Below, piece by piece: positions 1-12,470 of a DNA stretch of 62,000 nucleotides. Position 1 is the first letter of the stretch. Each line of letters begins with the position of its first letter. The translations under genes and the position numbers were made by a program. Source of the stretch: Glandiceps talaboti (taxonomy: Eukaryota > Hemichordata > Enteropneusta > Spengelidae); assembly GCF_964340395.1 (NCBI RefSeq), contig NC_135555.1:6788931-6850930 (forward strand), read 5' to 3'. A model generated the notes under the pieces. That model did no database searches. It was not told the DNA's origin and saw nothing but the letters and a program-made list of their open reading frames with translations.

Positions 1-33
1 CTCTGTCAATTATTTGTATTGTTTGTATTTTAG

Positions 34-1343
34 GTGATAAACTATTTGATTGTGATGGCGGTGATAAAACCATTGCCATGAGATATGTTTGTGATGGCAT
101 TGAAGATTGTGCGGATAAAACAGATGAACGACCACCGCATTGTAAAGGTGAAAACAGTAACGCTTTCCCTTTTATGATATCAATCCTTGTTTTTATACAC
201 TTACCTGTTTTATATCCTCGCTATTCCGTCTTAGATACCATCACCTTTTAGGAAGACTCGGTTTTTATATTTTGAATATCAACAGTAGCATAATTAGTAA
301 CACACCTATTCCATTAGTGGGGGTCATAAGATTGAAGGGTGTTTTTCCACTAGCAAGTTTTATTTCTTAAACAATTAATCATTCCGATAGCAGGTTTCTA
401 TTTGGTACCTTACCCGTACCCACCAACTAACTGTGGGAAATGTAAAACTTATCTGTACATATGTCTAACAAACATGACAATTCGTATATAAATAGCAGAA
501 TAACAGAGCATTTAGCAATAGCATTTACAAAACTTGGAAAAATCTCGATTCTTTTTGTAATTCATAAAGATCAATATCGAGCTAGTTGTATGATACTACT
601 TTAACTTTAGAATTTTATGTTACATGTCTTTCTTGATTAACGATATTTTACAGAGACTGTGCAAACAACAATGTCGTACACATACGTATGTTCTGACGGA
701 TTAATTATATCTACGGCCCAAGTGTGTGACGGGTATGCGAATTGTTTTGATGGATCGGATGAAGAACACTGTGAAGAAGGTATTTGAATTAGCTTCTTGT
801 CTTACAGCATAAGCTTATCAGACGTACGTAAGACATTCTAACGCGTCCTGTAATTGTTTATCTCCAGTAAGATGAGGTGATGTTACGGTGATATCGGTCG
901 GCGTGTGTGTGTGTGGGGGGGGGGGTGTGCGTGCGTGCGTGCGCGCGTATGTGCACGTCGTTGTACGTCTGTCATTCTTTCATAAACGACTGGTTCAATT
1001 CAAATGAATTGTTACAAGGGTGGACGGCTTAATGCAAAAGAAGTTGTGCATACACATTCTTTGGGGTAATAACTAATTCAATTGTGTCATTTTCTTATTT
1101 CTAGTAGGTTACTCTAAATGGTGCAATATTCACCACAGTCAGAGGAATGAAGTTCTTCTCTGTAATCCTTTATTTGTTATCTCATAAGAATTTGCGATCT
1201 CATAAATATTCTCAAATGTTTATTTATAGTGGAACTGTTCAATTTTACCTGTAAGTCTACACAAACAGTATTGGAACGAAAATATGTATGTAACAACGTA
1301 GTTGACTGCACTGATGCTAGCGATGAAATATTTTGCGAACAAG
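34..1343 (+). CDS. Gene 1: three four-cysteine LDLa repeat exons
   Basis: Exons 34-147, 654-779 and 1230-1343 each begin with two bases and end with one base of a split codon (phase 1-1), the usual layout for shuffled LDLa modules. Each repeat keeps the C-terminal half, for example VCDGYANCFDGSDEEHC and VCNNVVDCTDASDEIFC, but has only four cysteines instead of six. The first and third cysteines of a canonical LDLa repeat are absent. They align with the last three LDLa repeats of the downstream paralogue, which have the same loss. Confidence 0.85.
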
Positions 1344-4300
1344 GTAAAACTTTATTTTTTTATATATGTACATGGAAAAATATTTACAATAGTGCCACAA
1401 CGATTTGTATTATTAACAGCCAAAGGCAGGCCAAAAGCAGGACTTTGAACGTTGTCGTCTGCTCGTGGTTCTTTTCTCGCATCATTAAACATATTGCTGG
1501 TTCCACAATGCATTGCGTGTTTCGCTATATATAACACCATGTAGTCTGTTCGCACAGAAGGGTTTGCACGCGCTACTCAAGGGGTGGGGGTGGCTGCTAC
1601 CTCACCGTGCCCTGCGTTTATCAGTAAAATCCATCTCTGTCGACTGATGGTATTTAGTCTTCGTTCTATAAAATCACTCACAATTAAATATATCTACGTG
1701 GCTTTCCACAGTTTCCCGATGAGCTGTAATAAACACATAAGGCAACCTGAATGTATCAACATTAAAGTGACATCGTCTCTCGCAATGCATATTGGAACAA
1801 TCTGTTTATCATCGTATCATTTTTGAGTCGATGTCGAGCACTTGGTCACATTCTGTAGTTCTCAGTTTTTTATCTAAATAAATTTAGAAATATGTCTGCT
1901 TACAAATGTTTAAATTTCACTATTTTAAGACAAGCTCTCTATTGATTGTAGGTATTTCTACCTTCCGTAAGGGTTGGTTATGTAGTAAGTGTATTTGCCC
2001 TGTCTAACACATAATGTTAACCACCAAAATTCATATCAAGTCATTATTTTTCGCATTCGAAATCGAATATTTATGTTCTTTATGTGTTAGTTGGTACTTG
2101 ATTAACTCTACACGAAAGTTGACATTTCAATTATTTTAAAAGCATTTTCCCTTTCTTTTTTGAAGTTTTAAACGCAACACATGTACCCGACGAAGAAGAG
2201 CTGTTATCTACCCTTTCAAAGATCACTCACCAAAGCTCTCTCGTTGATAAGTTTAAGTCCAACTATTACTCGGATCACATGTTCGGTCGCGTTACTAAAG
2301 AAAACCCAGCAGATTGGAATGGATTTATAGCCTACAGTAAGAACCCTGACTACAGCGATCTCGCAAACGTCTTGAAACTCAATGAGAGTGAAGTTGGAAA
2401 GCTGGGACATCAGTTCCAAGACTTGGTTCTGGAGTGCAGGATTGGTGGGGCGCAATGTAAAGAGAAGTATGTATTATTGTCTGTGACATAATTTTAAAGC
2501 AAAACATGCAAAACATGCACAGATGAAAATCGTATCTGTTAATCCTTCAACACATATTCTTGCCCTCTTGTTAATTTGACAGAATTTTGATAGTACATAT
2601 ATGTATTATTGCCTTCGAAAGTGATTGTATATCCTTCTCTGTTTTTCATGTCGTTTCTCTGCGACCAAAAAACCCCACTTCTTTCAGTTTCTTAGCCCTT
2701 CATTGTCCCAACACTATAAAACACCCTATTTGCAAGAAATGCATGAATCATTACAATTCTACTCAATATATGTCTTTCTTACTACTGTAGGGATTTCCAC
2801 GTGTTTCAGGATGATGAGTATGGTAACTGTTACCAGCTAAATTCTATACACGTAAATAATGACGACCCCGATAAAGTGATCTTTTCCACAGAAACGGGAT
2901 TTCAAAATGGTATGTACAATTGCTCAAAAAACAGACGATATATATGCATATATACTCATGGTTTTTATATTTGGAAAAATGGTTCAATAAACAGTTGGAG
3001 AGAATTCTGTATTGTTTTCCTCACAATGTCTTACACAGATAAACATAACTGTACACAATGATCTACGTTTGTCAAAGCAGGCGATTCAAGTACTAGAAAG
3101 TAACACGTTTTGTGGTTGCCAGCATAACCAGAATGTTTGAAATATGAAATTCAACCTCTTTGCCAAACTGTTTCACAGTGACACATAAATTCCATCATGA
3201 TGTAGCCCTGTGTGGCGGCATGCATTCTCTGTTCTCAAGTTGTTAAAGTTGTCATTGTTGGCTGTATCTTTGAACCGAATTTAGCCATGCACGCTTGTTA
3301 CTTTTGCTGTAACTTCGAACCAGTCACTACAGATAATATGTGACCTCTGCAGTCGCATGCAATGGCATGTGTTTTTCTTGCTAGGTGGAAATGCAAACAA
3401 TTCTTTCTGGACAAAAGTATTGACCCAATCTTTATTCAAAGCAATTGCCGGTGCCCTTGTTGAAATAGTAATTTATTACTGAACACATTGTGGTACACTC
3501 TATGGTATGTAATATCTAACACAATCAAAGATGGCGACAAAATAATGTAATTTAGATGAATATTTTCAACCCGTTCCTCATCTTAAAGAATGATGTTTAG
3601 CTTACTGCTTACTGTACTGCCACAGTACATGAATGTCATAGACTAGGTGACAAATGTATGTTACCAGTTTTCAAAAAAAAAATACTGGTAACTTAAAAAA
3701 AACTCAGTTCTTATCGAATCAGAAATTTAAAATACTTTCATTTTTATATTCAGGATTAAGAATGACTTTGTACACAGAACAAAATGAGTACACGAGCATA
3801 TACGGTCGTGATTCTGGTGTACGCCTTGTCATCACACCTCTTGGTAAACCCATATCACCAGGTGCAGAAGGATTCACAATCCGGCCTGGCATGGTGTCTT
3901 CTGTTGGTATTAAGGAGGTAAAAAGATAACTTCTTTAAAGTTTTATGCTAAAAAACCCGTAGTTTTTGAATAGTTCAAGTGACAGTACTTATTCATCAAC
4001 GGTTGTCCCATTTATGTCTTCGCAGTTCAAACTTGGCAATACGAATACGAATACGAATACGAATACGAATACGAATACGAATACGAATACGAATACGAAT
4101 ACGAATACGAATATGAATACGAATACGAAGATTACAATTTTAAATGCATTAACGCTTTACACTAAGAGAAGAGGCATTTAGGTTACTCATTACAATATTC
4201 TTTGAAAGGAGTCGGTTTAATATCACTCTAAATGCAATCATTTGAATATTGGCTGTACTTCACTGTCAGAAATCACGGATTTCCAGCAACTGTGTTAGAA

Positions 4301-7300
4301 TTCCAAAATGTTCTGTTCTAAAACAACTAACCATTAACCATCATATTTTCTTTCATAGACTAAGATATCCCGTAAAGGAGTACCATATGGCAACTGTACA
4401 TGGAGTGGGAACCAGAATGACTACTATTCTGAGAGAGTGAGTCGTACTAGTATATATTACATTGTAACATATTATGTATTTCATACGTGTTATCGTGCTA
4501 ATGTTCTGAATTTGAACATCCAAATGCAAGTTACTTACAGGGCAAGTTTGGCCAATATGGCTCCAGCCAGGCCAATATGCGCGAATATACTTTCACACTT
4601 TGTAATTAGAGATTAAGGGAGCTTCAAAACGACGACAAATGTTTTAGATTACAACACATCGTATTCATAAAAGCCTTCAGTGATTGGCTTATGTCGAGTC
4701 ATGTGGTATGAAATAAAGATACATAGTGACCTAATTTGCATAGCGCAAGGTACTACTATTAGTATTCTACTTTTCCTAGGGCACTATGAATGCGTCACGG
4801 GAGTCCTACTATTGATTTGCTTTGCCTATGGAAAGAATGTTTGCTTGAGAATGTAATGTGTTATAAACAAAATATTGCCTGGTTTTATTCGGGCACTAGT
4901 ATTCATCATATTACCCCTTGTGCTGTTTTATAATAAATATTTCCCTTAGGCGTAAACAAATTGTATGGTTCCGATTACATTCAATTTTAAAATAGGTGGG
5001 GTAGGTAGATTAATTTTTTTATTTCATTTTATTATATTGATTTTTTTTCATGTGTGAGTGTCTAGTTCAGGTTTTCCATTGTTTTTCAAATGGTCTCTGT
5101 GTTATTTATTTCTTCCTATCAGATGTACAGCCATTACAGATTGGAAGAATAGTTTTATGTTGTCTTTTTAGGTGTCAGTTTCCGCACCCACTATTTCTTG
5201 CGAGACTTCACGCTTTTTGCGATTTTATTATTATTTTTCTCGAATACGTAAAAAAAAGTTTAGGATCGACGTGAAAAACTAGGTGGGGTCGGGAAACCGG
5301 AACCAAACAACTGTTTTATTTGGTCTTAGCTGTCAGTCTTATGAAATGGCATAACAATCCTCTCAGCGTAATGGACGTGTACTCATGCCCTCATAGCCAG
5401 ACAATAAGTGTAATATACTATTACAGGATAAATCACCATTATAATTTGATATCACTATCGCGGTTTCAATCCAAGTCATGGCTATGCAACCAAGAACAAG
5501 ACGATTATGAACAATCATGGATTGTCCTTAGATATTTTAAAATACTGGCCATTTTACTTTAGTTGGAGAAAATATAATAAACATTTAGATTACATTATTT
5601 TGAAAAAAATATTTAGAGATTTATCTGGTATACATTGTTTCTAGTTTTGTGAACGCACTTGTGTTCAGAATAAAATCTTGGAACATTGTGGCTGTGTGGA
5701 TACGATGGGGAAGATGCCAGGAGATCGATGTATGCTTTTGAATAGAACACAGGGTAAGTTGAATATTCAGGTTATGGGAAGGAGAAGACTAAGAAATATG
5801 GGAAGATTTTAAAATATGCACAGACAGCTAAAGAATAAGAGAAAGTGTGAGTATGTATGTATGTATGTATGTATGTATGTATGTATGTATGTATGTATGT
5901 ATGTATGTATGTATGTATGTATGTATGTATGTATGTGTGTGTGTGCGCGTGTGCGTTTGCGTGTGTATGTGTGTGTGTGTGTGCGTGTGTGTGTGTGTGG
6001 GGGGGGGGTAGGTAGGTAGGTAGGTAGGTAGGTATGCATGCATGCATATATGCATGTACAAATGAAGTCAAAAACCAAAGTTCTGATACATGTCAAAGTC
6101 AAATAATAGTAATATGACAGGGACACGTCTAAAATTCGAATCAAAGATTGACAACAAAAGTATAACGCTGCTATAGAAATGGCGCACTCCATACTTCTTA
6201 ATATCGAGTTATTACGATGGAGTAGCAAGCATAACAAAGACCCGTGTTTGCCAACTAACTTCTGTAACAGGTTTTCGAATGAAATTAATTTATGGATTTC
6301 TGATGGGTTGTCTCCCCAGATACTTGTAAGCAACTCATTTACTTTCTCGCAACTGAAGAGGAACTGAATTGTGACTGTCCATGGCCATGCCAGTGAGTAT
6401 TGATAATACAGTTGAGTTTTAAAGTGGCCATGTGGATGAGGATTTGGAATTCATTTTGGATTTTTAATTTATGTAAAAGAAATTATCGTTTCTTCCTACT
6501 TGAAAAAATCAATGTGCAACGACACAATGTGTTTGTAACTGTCACTCAATATATCGGAAAAAGCTAAGATATGTGTAAAATACGCATTTATCAATCTTTT
6601 GCAATGTATTGAGTAAGAAACACGGTCTATGTTGTTTCACATTGGATTTTCAAGTAGGAAGACATGACGGCATAACTGTTTTATAAATTAAAAATCCAAA
6701 ATAAATTCCAAATCCTCATCATCAACATGACCACTTTCAAAAGAGAATAATGGAAAAATAAATGTGAACATTCACCTGAGCGTGTCACACCGATAAAAAT
6801 CACCAATCATTGTATTTATAACAAGACTTTAATTAATGAAGGTCTTCAAAATTCATTTCAAAGAAAAGAAAAATTTCCAGTTACTTGCTTGAAAATTGAT
6901 TTTTTTCGTGGTATTTCCGGTGCGGTTTTATGCAAAGTAAAAGAGAACTTGCAGGATTACACGTGGGCAAGTCTTATACACACGATACTGTTTTAGTAAC
7001 TACAACGCGATTGAACAACACGATGACTTCTTAAGTAAAGGAAACATCACTGATGATCTTTGCCAACCATTTATGTACAGTAAATAAATCCTGTGTTTCT
7101 ATATACATGACAACACGGTGGTTTTATGAATCAGTTTTATTATACTTGATAAGATTCTTGGTAATTATTAATAGATTATGCATTTGATATAATATTTGTA
7201 AATGAGGAATGCACTATTTCCATTCATCATCTTAACACAGCTTGTAAGCAATTCTAAACTAATACTTTCTCTCTCTTTATTGATGTAGGGCAAGTTGGTA

Positions 7301-8975
7301 TGAAACTAGGATGTCGGATTCTCTGTGGCCATCGAATACATACCTGGTTAGTATGCAGTGTTGCTGTTCATAGTTCTCTTGGTGATAACAGCGACCATGT
7401 CTCTGGAAACAAGATGAATTGCTTTCATGTCAGTTACTGAAATGCAGGTTTGATTTGTGACACATTGTGACACACACATTGACTATGAGAAGGTATATGT
7501 TTTTTGTCGTATAATGAAGTGAAATCGAGTGATTTCTCGTTGCAGAAACACTTTTTGAAGCAAGTTCACTCCCGGAATAAGAAGACAAAGGACATAAGCG
7601 ACATGAAAGGTGTCAGGTATGTTATAATAGCGTGTTTTGTGTAGAATTTATGGTTATACATAGAAGAAGTTAATTATACATTTACACGCTCGCAAGCACG
7701 CACTGTCGTACACATTTTAGTCATACCGGAAGGAGTACAGCCACCAACGGCTTCTGAGTATCTGAGACTACGTACATAGCTGAAAAAGACATACATACAT
7801 ACATACATACATACATACATACATTTACTCACTCACTCACTCACTCACTCACTCACTCACTCACTCACTCACTCACTCACTCACTCACTCACTCACTCAG
7901 ATCATTCATTCATTCATTCACTCATTCATTCATTCATTCATCCATTCATTCATTCATTCATTCATTCATTCATTCATTCATTCATTCATTCATTCATTCA
8001 TTCATTCATTCATTCATTCATTCATTCATTCATTCATTCATTCATTCATTCATTCATTCATTGAATCATTTCTTCCAGGGAGAACTTTGTCCGATTGGCT
8101 GTTTACTTCGAAGATTTGAACTACGAGAGTATAACGGAATTTCCTACCATGACTGTGAGTAGTAGGCTTACTATATTACGGGGCTCTGTGAGAAGTTGAA
8201 ACCAGAAATGGGAAACATTTTGTGTGTGGAAAATATAACTATTACAAATGAGTTGAATGAGATTAATCATACATAAAGACAGAGATTGTGTTTTCGTCTT
8301 TCTTTGGTTTGATTTAATGATAGTTATTCGGTATAGATAAGTGTTTCCCTATTTTGATCCCAAGAAATGAAAATTTTAATTTGAACTTTTGTGTTACCTT
8401 GCATTGAAAAGGCTGATCGCGTTCTAAGTCAATAATCAACGCACCAAATCGTTATTTTTAAAACCAAAACAACAAACTGATTCAGAAATCTAATAGTATC
8501 CACACCATTCTTGAAAATGGACACCAAACAACGTATTAACTCATAACAGGTTTGAAAATCTCCTGTACACTGTGATGTTATAATATTCAAAGATGCATTT
8601 GATGTATTTCAAAAGGACCAGAAAGCTCATTAATTCGATCTACTTTAATGTTGAAACAAATTGATCCAGTTGGCACAGTCCTCTCAGGCTGTTGGCTTAT
8701 ATTTCATAGTTTCATAATAGTATGATCATGAAGTTAATATCTAGCATGAAAAAAATGTAATTAAATGTATATGTACTATATACATTGACATTTAATTTCT
8801 TCTTTTTATCCAACAGCCGGAGAGCCTTATGAGTAACATTGGTGGAACTCTCGGTCTCTACTGTGGATTTTCATTTATAACTATTGTAGAGTTTCTACAA
8901 TTCTTTCATGATTTGGTTTACTTAAGTTACAAGATGTACATTTGCAGGAAAGTTAGACCAAACCCAACAGCTTGA
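34..8975 (+). CDS. Gene 1 (5'-truncated by the window): LDLa-repeat DEG/ENaC channel
   Basis: Thirteen exons with clean AG/GT borders stay in one frame to a TGA at 8973-8975: 34-147, 654-779, 1230-1343, 2166-2466, 2791-2909, 3754-3917, 4359-4436, 5645-5753, 6320-6392, 7289-7346, 7546-7616, 8079-8154 and 8817-8975. The first three exons each encode one LDLa-type repeat flanked by phase-1 introns. The rest encode the DEG/ENaC (ASC family) ectodomain: a GHQFQDLVLEC segment, DDEYGNCYQLN, LYTEQNEY, a GFTIRPG stretch, the PYGNC turn, a Cys-rich thumb (FCERTC, CGC, CDCPWPC), SWYETRMS, then the pre-TM2 segment LNYESIT and TM2 with GGTLGLYCGFS, whose GFS matches the G/S-x-S selectivity filter. The family forms trimeric Na+-permeable plasma-membrane channels. 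TM1 and the N-terminus lie before the window. Exon borders and phases match the complete paralogue at 32947-46102. The ligand is unknown. Confidence 0.9.
2166..7616 (+). CDS. Gene 1: DEG/ENaC ectodomain exons
   Basis: Exons 2166-2466, 2791-2909, 3754-3917, 4359-4436, 5645-5753, 6320-6392, 7289-7346 and 7546-7616 encode the ectodomain after the LDLa array. Visible family marks are the paired-cysteine stretch around LECRIGGAQC, the YGNCYQLN turn, the EQNEY strand, the GFTIRPGMVSSVGIKE strand and the thumb cysteines in FCERTC, CGC and CDCPWPC. The corresponding exons of gene 2 have the same order, phase and nearly the same length (for example 301 against 304, 164 against 164, 73 against 73, 58 against 58 and 71 against 71 bases). 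Confidence 0.88.
4039..4131 (+). repeat. (ATACGA)n microsatellite
   Basis: About 15 copies of a hexamer with one variant, in the intron between gene 1 exons 3754-3917 and 4359-4436. Its read-through in one frame as Asn-Thr repeats is not a gene. Confidence 0.95.
4949..5325 (+). mobile_element. Harbinger-like MITE, copy 1 (intronic)
   Basis: A 377 bp element flanked by TTA at 4946-4948 and 5326-5328. Its ends are inverted: GGCGTAAACAAATTGTATGG at the left and a complementary stretch ending in TTTATTTGGTC at the right, both leading into GGTTCCG. Copies at 16266-16613 (same strand) and 24386-24757 (opposite strand) share the internal sequence. A 3 bp TWA target duplication with GGC/GGG-type ends is typical of PIF/Harbinger. 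It lies in the intron after the exon ending at 4436. No transposase is encoded. Confidence 0.75.
5851..6045 (+). repeat. (ATGT)n, (TG)n, G-run and (GGTA)n compound microsatellite
   Basis: About 20 ATGT units run into a GT-rich stretch, a run of nine or ten Gs and seven GGTA units, within the intron between exons 5645-5753 and 6320-6392 of gene 1. Cys-Met-Tyr-Val and His-Thr reading frames across it are low-complexity artefacts. Confidence 0.95.
6420..6740. mobile_element. Foldback (snap-back) element
   Basis: AAAGTGGCCATGTGGATGAG at 6421 is mirrored by its complement ending near 6738 (CATGACCACTTTC), and the arms (GGATTTTTAATTTAT, TTTCTTCCTACTTGAAAAA) match over roughly 85 bases each. The centre is about 150 bases without an ORF. 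It sits in the gene 1 intron 6393-7288. A diverged, one-sided relative starts at 18644. Confidence 0.7.
7790..8062 (+). repeat. (ACAT)n, (ACTC)n and (ATTC)n compound microsatellite
   Basis: Three successive tetranucleotide arrays, about 270 bases in all, end 16 bases before the acceptor of exon 8079-8154 in gene 1. The long pyrimidine-rich (ATTC)n part probably serves as the polypyrimidine and branch region of that intron (inference). Confidence 0.95.
8079..8975 (+). CDS. Gene 1: pre-TM2 and TM2 exons with stop codon
   Basis: Exon 8079-8154 encodes the wrist and pre-TM2 strand (VYFEDLNYESITEF). Exon 8817-8975 encodes the degenerin-site region (LMSNIGGTLGLY), the GFS selectivity-filter triplet, the TM2 helix and a short basic cytoplasmic tail ending PNPTA. 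The residue at the usual degenerin position is Ser, a small side chain as in wild-type family members. No AATAAA is seen soon after the stop; one lies about 1 kb on, near 9969, and is only a weak candidate. Confidence 0.88.
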
Positions 8976-10059
8976 ACCACCGATGAAAACATTTAGATTA
9001 CTGAATGAGTTAACGATCGGTGTATGAATAGTTCGAACAAGTAACCAACAATGTTATAAAATATACTATAGCAGGCGAGACTCAAATGATATACATGTAT
9101 TCCAGACGCCATTTCGACTGTAGACTATGTCAGTCGTCAATTCAGGTCATCTCAGACCACTATAAAAGAGTCTATAGTGGTCTGGGGTAAAATAGAATCG
9201 GCAAGTATTTGCCAACCAACACCTGCGTAAACGAGAATCTGACCAAAAAAAACCACCCCGGTCAAGTACCTAATAACGGAACCCCCAACATATCCAACAA
9301 TTGGAAACAGATGGTCAACTATATGGGAACGGTCCTAAATGTTATATCTAATTCATTTATTAATTGTACTGCCATTATAAATATTATCGTCTAAATGAAA
9401 ACTTTATAAAAATGTGCTACTAGAAAGTAAGTTTGATGCTATGCTTTTTGGGATGTTCGTAAAAGTACCTTTTTGCTAACCTTGGACAACGACACAGAAG
9501 GCATATTTACGTATTATTTCTTCAGTGAACAGTCAATGACTTGAATTAATTATAAACATTTTTTATCGCTCCATAATTATAACAAACACAACGTATTCAA
9601 AGTACAGTATTTTCAGTGAGTGAATGTTCAATATTCGGTTCGAATCAACTTATCAAATTGACCACAGTTGAAAACGTATGCAAATTTTGGGACATGCCGT
9701 GAGATTGCTGGTGGTATGCAAAATAGGTCGAAATATGTTTAGGTCAAAAAGGCTGGTCTTGTTAATTTTAATCTAATATTGATCATTAGAAATAATCGTT
9801 GTCAGTTAAAGATTATTTGATGCTTGATAGGCAAATTTGGTGAAAAAAAGTGCGAGTTTTGATTATAAAATTGTCATAATAGTTACTTGAATTTTCATAT
9901 AATGTATGTGTATTATAGTTTATAGATGAGTTACACGCTAGATATTTATCACACAATTTTATAGTAAAAATAAACAATATACAATTATTCAGATTAATAA
10001 TCAAATTCCTTGACAAGACCACTGAGGTGCAAACCTAGTTGTAAATTGTAGTCATACCT
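8976..10059. other. 3' flank of gene 1, no gene seen
   Basis: AT-rich DNA with only short shadow reading frames. Probable 3' UTR and intergenic sequence; no RNA gene or transposon ends recognised. Confidence 0.6.
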
Positions 10060-10192
10060 GTACTGTATGGATTGTATGCTCCCCGGGGAGTTGAGGAAGA
10101 CTAAAGGGCCGTTGTGCCGTTCTGATCCGAGCCAGGGGTAATAATTGTAAAGCGCTTTGAGCACCAACATTATTATTATTTATTATTATTAC
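10060..10192 (+). mobile_element. Possible SINE tail ending in (ATT)n
   Basis: A GC-richer stretch (CTCCCCGGGGAGTTGAGGAA ... TTGTAAAGCGCTTTGAGCAC) ends in a short ATT/TTA microsatellite. An AAGCGCTTTGAGC-type end followed by a simple repeat is what a SINE or LINE 3' tail looks like. I see no A and B boxes that would establish a tRNA-derived head, so the call rests on the tail only. Confidence 0.3.
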
Positions 10193-10398
10193 TCATGTGT
10201 AACAGAAATCCTGTCAAACAGCAATTTACTTAATACAAATTATTTGCATTGATTGGACGGAATTTGTGGTTATTCTATTCACACAGCAATATAATTCGCG
10301 AGTTTTGTAACACGTGGTAAGATGAACTATGTGCTGTGTGATTGTATCCGTTTGGTCATATATAGTCAGTGCAACACCACAATTACTAAGATGTATAC

Positions 10399-10525
10399 AT
10401 TGTATTGTATTGTATTGTATTGTATTGTATTGTATTGTATTGTATTGTATTGTATTGTATTGTATTGTGTTGTGTTGTGTTGTGTTGTGTTGTGTTGCGT
10501 TGTGTATCGTATTGTATTGTAGTAC
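10399..10525 (+). repeat. (ATTGT)n / (GTTGT)n microsatellite
   Basis: About 16 ATTGT pentamers grade into about seven GTTGT pentamers. The two cysteine-leucine style frames through it are artefacts. Confidence 0.95.
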
Positions 10526-11852
10526 AAGAAATTTACATATTACAGTCAGTTTAACAGGATAATTGATTGTTATCACATTTTCCGCACATTCAAGTGCATG
10601 TAAGCTATTTACAACAATACACTGTGTCACTATGGCAACCAAGATCCGTACGGATACCATAATGACACAAGAAAAATATCGAACGTATTCTAGTTTTTGT
10701 AAATGTTGACTTTTGTAAGAGTTGAATTAATAGGCTAATTACGAATTTGAGGTACAAAATTTACCCCCCCCCCAAAAAAAAAAAAAAAAAAAAAGATTTA
10801 ACCATAATCGTAACGTCTAAGATTTGTTTCTCTCGGTGAAATGTGTTTTGATATGTGTCAATTTCTGTAATTAGATATTTAGCAGATTTAGACTGCTAGC
10901 ACAGTTATTTCACAGGGGGAGTAAACAACAGAACAAATCTAATAATGTTAAAGTGGAGGAAACTCTTTTAAGACTAAGAAGCTAAATGCTGATTGTACTT
11001 ACCTTATTAGGGGATCAAATACACCATTAGTTGTTTACCTGGGTACGTGTTTACCCCTTGGAATAGAATGTGAATTTTAAAGGGACACACGCCGAGTTGA
11101 TAGGTTCTTAGGGTGCTGTAGATTAAAAGATACCAGTGTTGTATTCAAATTACCGAAGTTTATTTAACCATCACATGTTAACAGAACCCAAACTTGCTAT
11201 TTAGGAATAATACAGCAACGATTCGATGACGTCATTTATTATACGTACACTAATATGTCGAGCAAACGGGTACTGTGCTACTAGGTATGCTAAAGGGACA
11301 CGGTCTGCAGCTTGTAGGTATTTTTCGATTACCTATATTTCATTACTTATAGTTTACCCTTCACTGTCACTTATTTAATGACTAGTAGTCATCGCTAAAT
11401 TCCTACCGTATTAACTGTTGTGATGGTTAGTTTCACTGACTACTGTATCAAAGCAGTTTAAACTTTAGGAATTTTGCAACTGAATAGAAAAGTGATAGTG
11501 AATGGGAAAACATAAGTAACATTTTATTTTGAAACACTGAAAAAATGACGAAAAATACTCTGGGGTTGCCGACCTTGTCCATTATAAACAATGCCAGAAT
11601 ATGATTTCAGTGCTATCGACATCAACATTATCCTAGTATACTTCCATGTACTTGTGTCAATATTTTCACTCGAGACAAATTGCTTATAAACTCAACTTGT
11701 GTCACTTTAACAGAAAACAAGTAATACAACAACGCTGTATACAGTTACAGACTGTACCAGTTAAGCTAAAAAAATGAAACTTTGTTCTTCAATGTCGTTA
11801 ACGTTGTATATACGTTTATTGCCTAAAAATAAATTGTTCCATACTTGTGGTA
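10526..11852. other. Non-coding; contains an inverted repeat at about 11329-11535
   Basis: No gene seen. CATTACTTATAGTTTACC followed by CTTCACTGTCACTT (11340-11373) is mirrored by AAGTGATAGTGAATGGGAAA and ACATAAGTAACATT (11490-11524), a roughly 200 bp foldback unit. A homopolymer C7-A20 tract is at about 10765-10793. Confidence 0.5.
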
Positions 11853-12470
11853 CTATGTGTACATTGTTTATGTTCAACCCCCAACCCACCCTATGTGTAC
11901 TTTGTTTATGTTCAACCCCATCCCACCCTATGTGTACATTGTTTATGTTCAACCCCCATCCCACCCTATGTGTACATTATTTATGTTCAACCCCCAACCC
12001 ACCCTATGTGTACATTGTTTATGTTCAACTCCCAATGATCCCATCCTATGTGTACATTGTTTATGTTCAACCCCCATCCCACCCTATGTGTACATTGTTT
12101 ATGTTCAACCCCCAATGATCCCACCCTATGTGTACATTATTTATGTTCAACCCCCATCCCACCCTATGTGTACATTGTTTTTATTCAACCCATCCCACCC
12201 TATGTGTACATTGTTTAGGTTCAACCCCCATCCCACCCTATGTGTACATTGTTTATGTTCAACCCCCAATGATCCCACCCTATGTGTACATTATTTATGT
12301 TCAACCCCCATCCCACCCTATGTGTACATTGTTTATATTCAACCCATCCCACCCTATGTGTACATTGTTTAGGTTCAACCCCCATCCCACCCTATGTGTA
12401 CATTATTTATGTTCAACCCCCATCCCACCCTATGTGTACATTGTTTATGTTCAACCCCCATCCCACCCTC
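11853..12470 (+). repeat. 38-bp minisatellite, about 16 copies
   Basis: Unit CTATGTGTACATTGTTTATG followed by TTCAACCCCCATCCCACC. Some units have AATGATCC insertions or lose a C, giving 34-42 bp variants. Because the unit lacks stops in all three forward frames, it yields several long but spurious frames (114-175 codons). Confidence 0.95.

Noticed and set aside
5772-6333. Long His-Thr and Cys-Met-Tyr-Val reading frames
   Set aside because: They are translations of the (ATGT)n and (TG)n microsatellites in an intron of gene 1.
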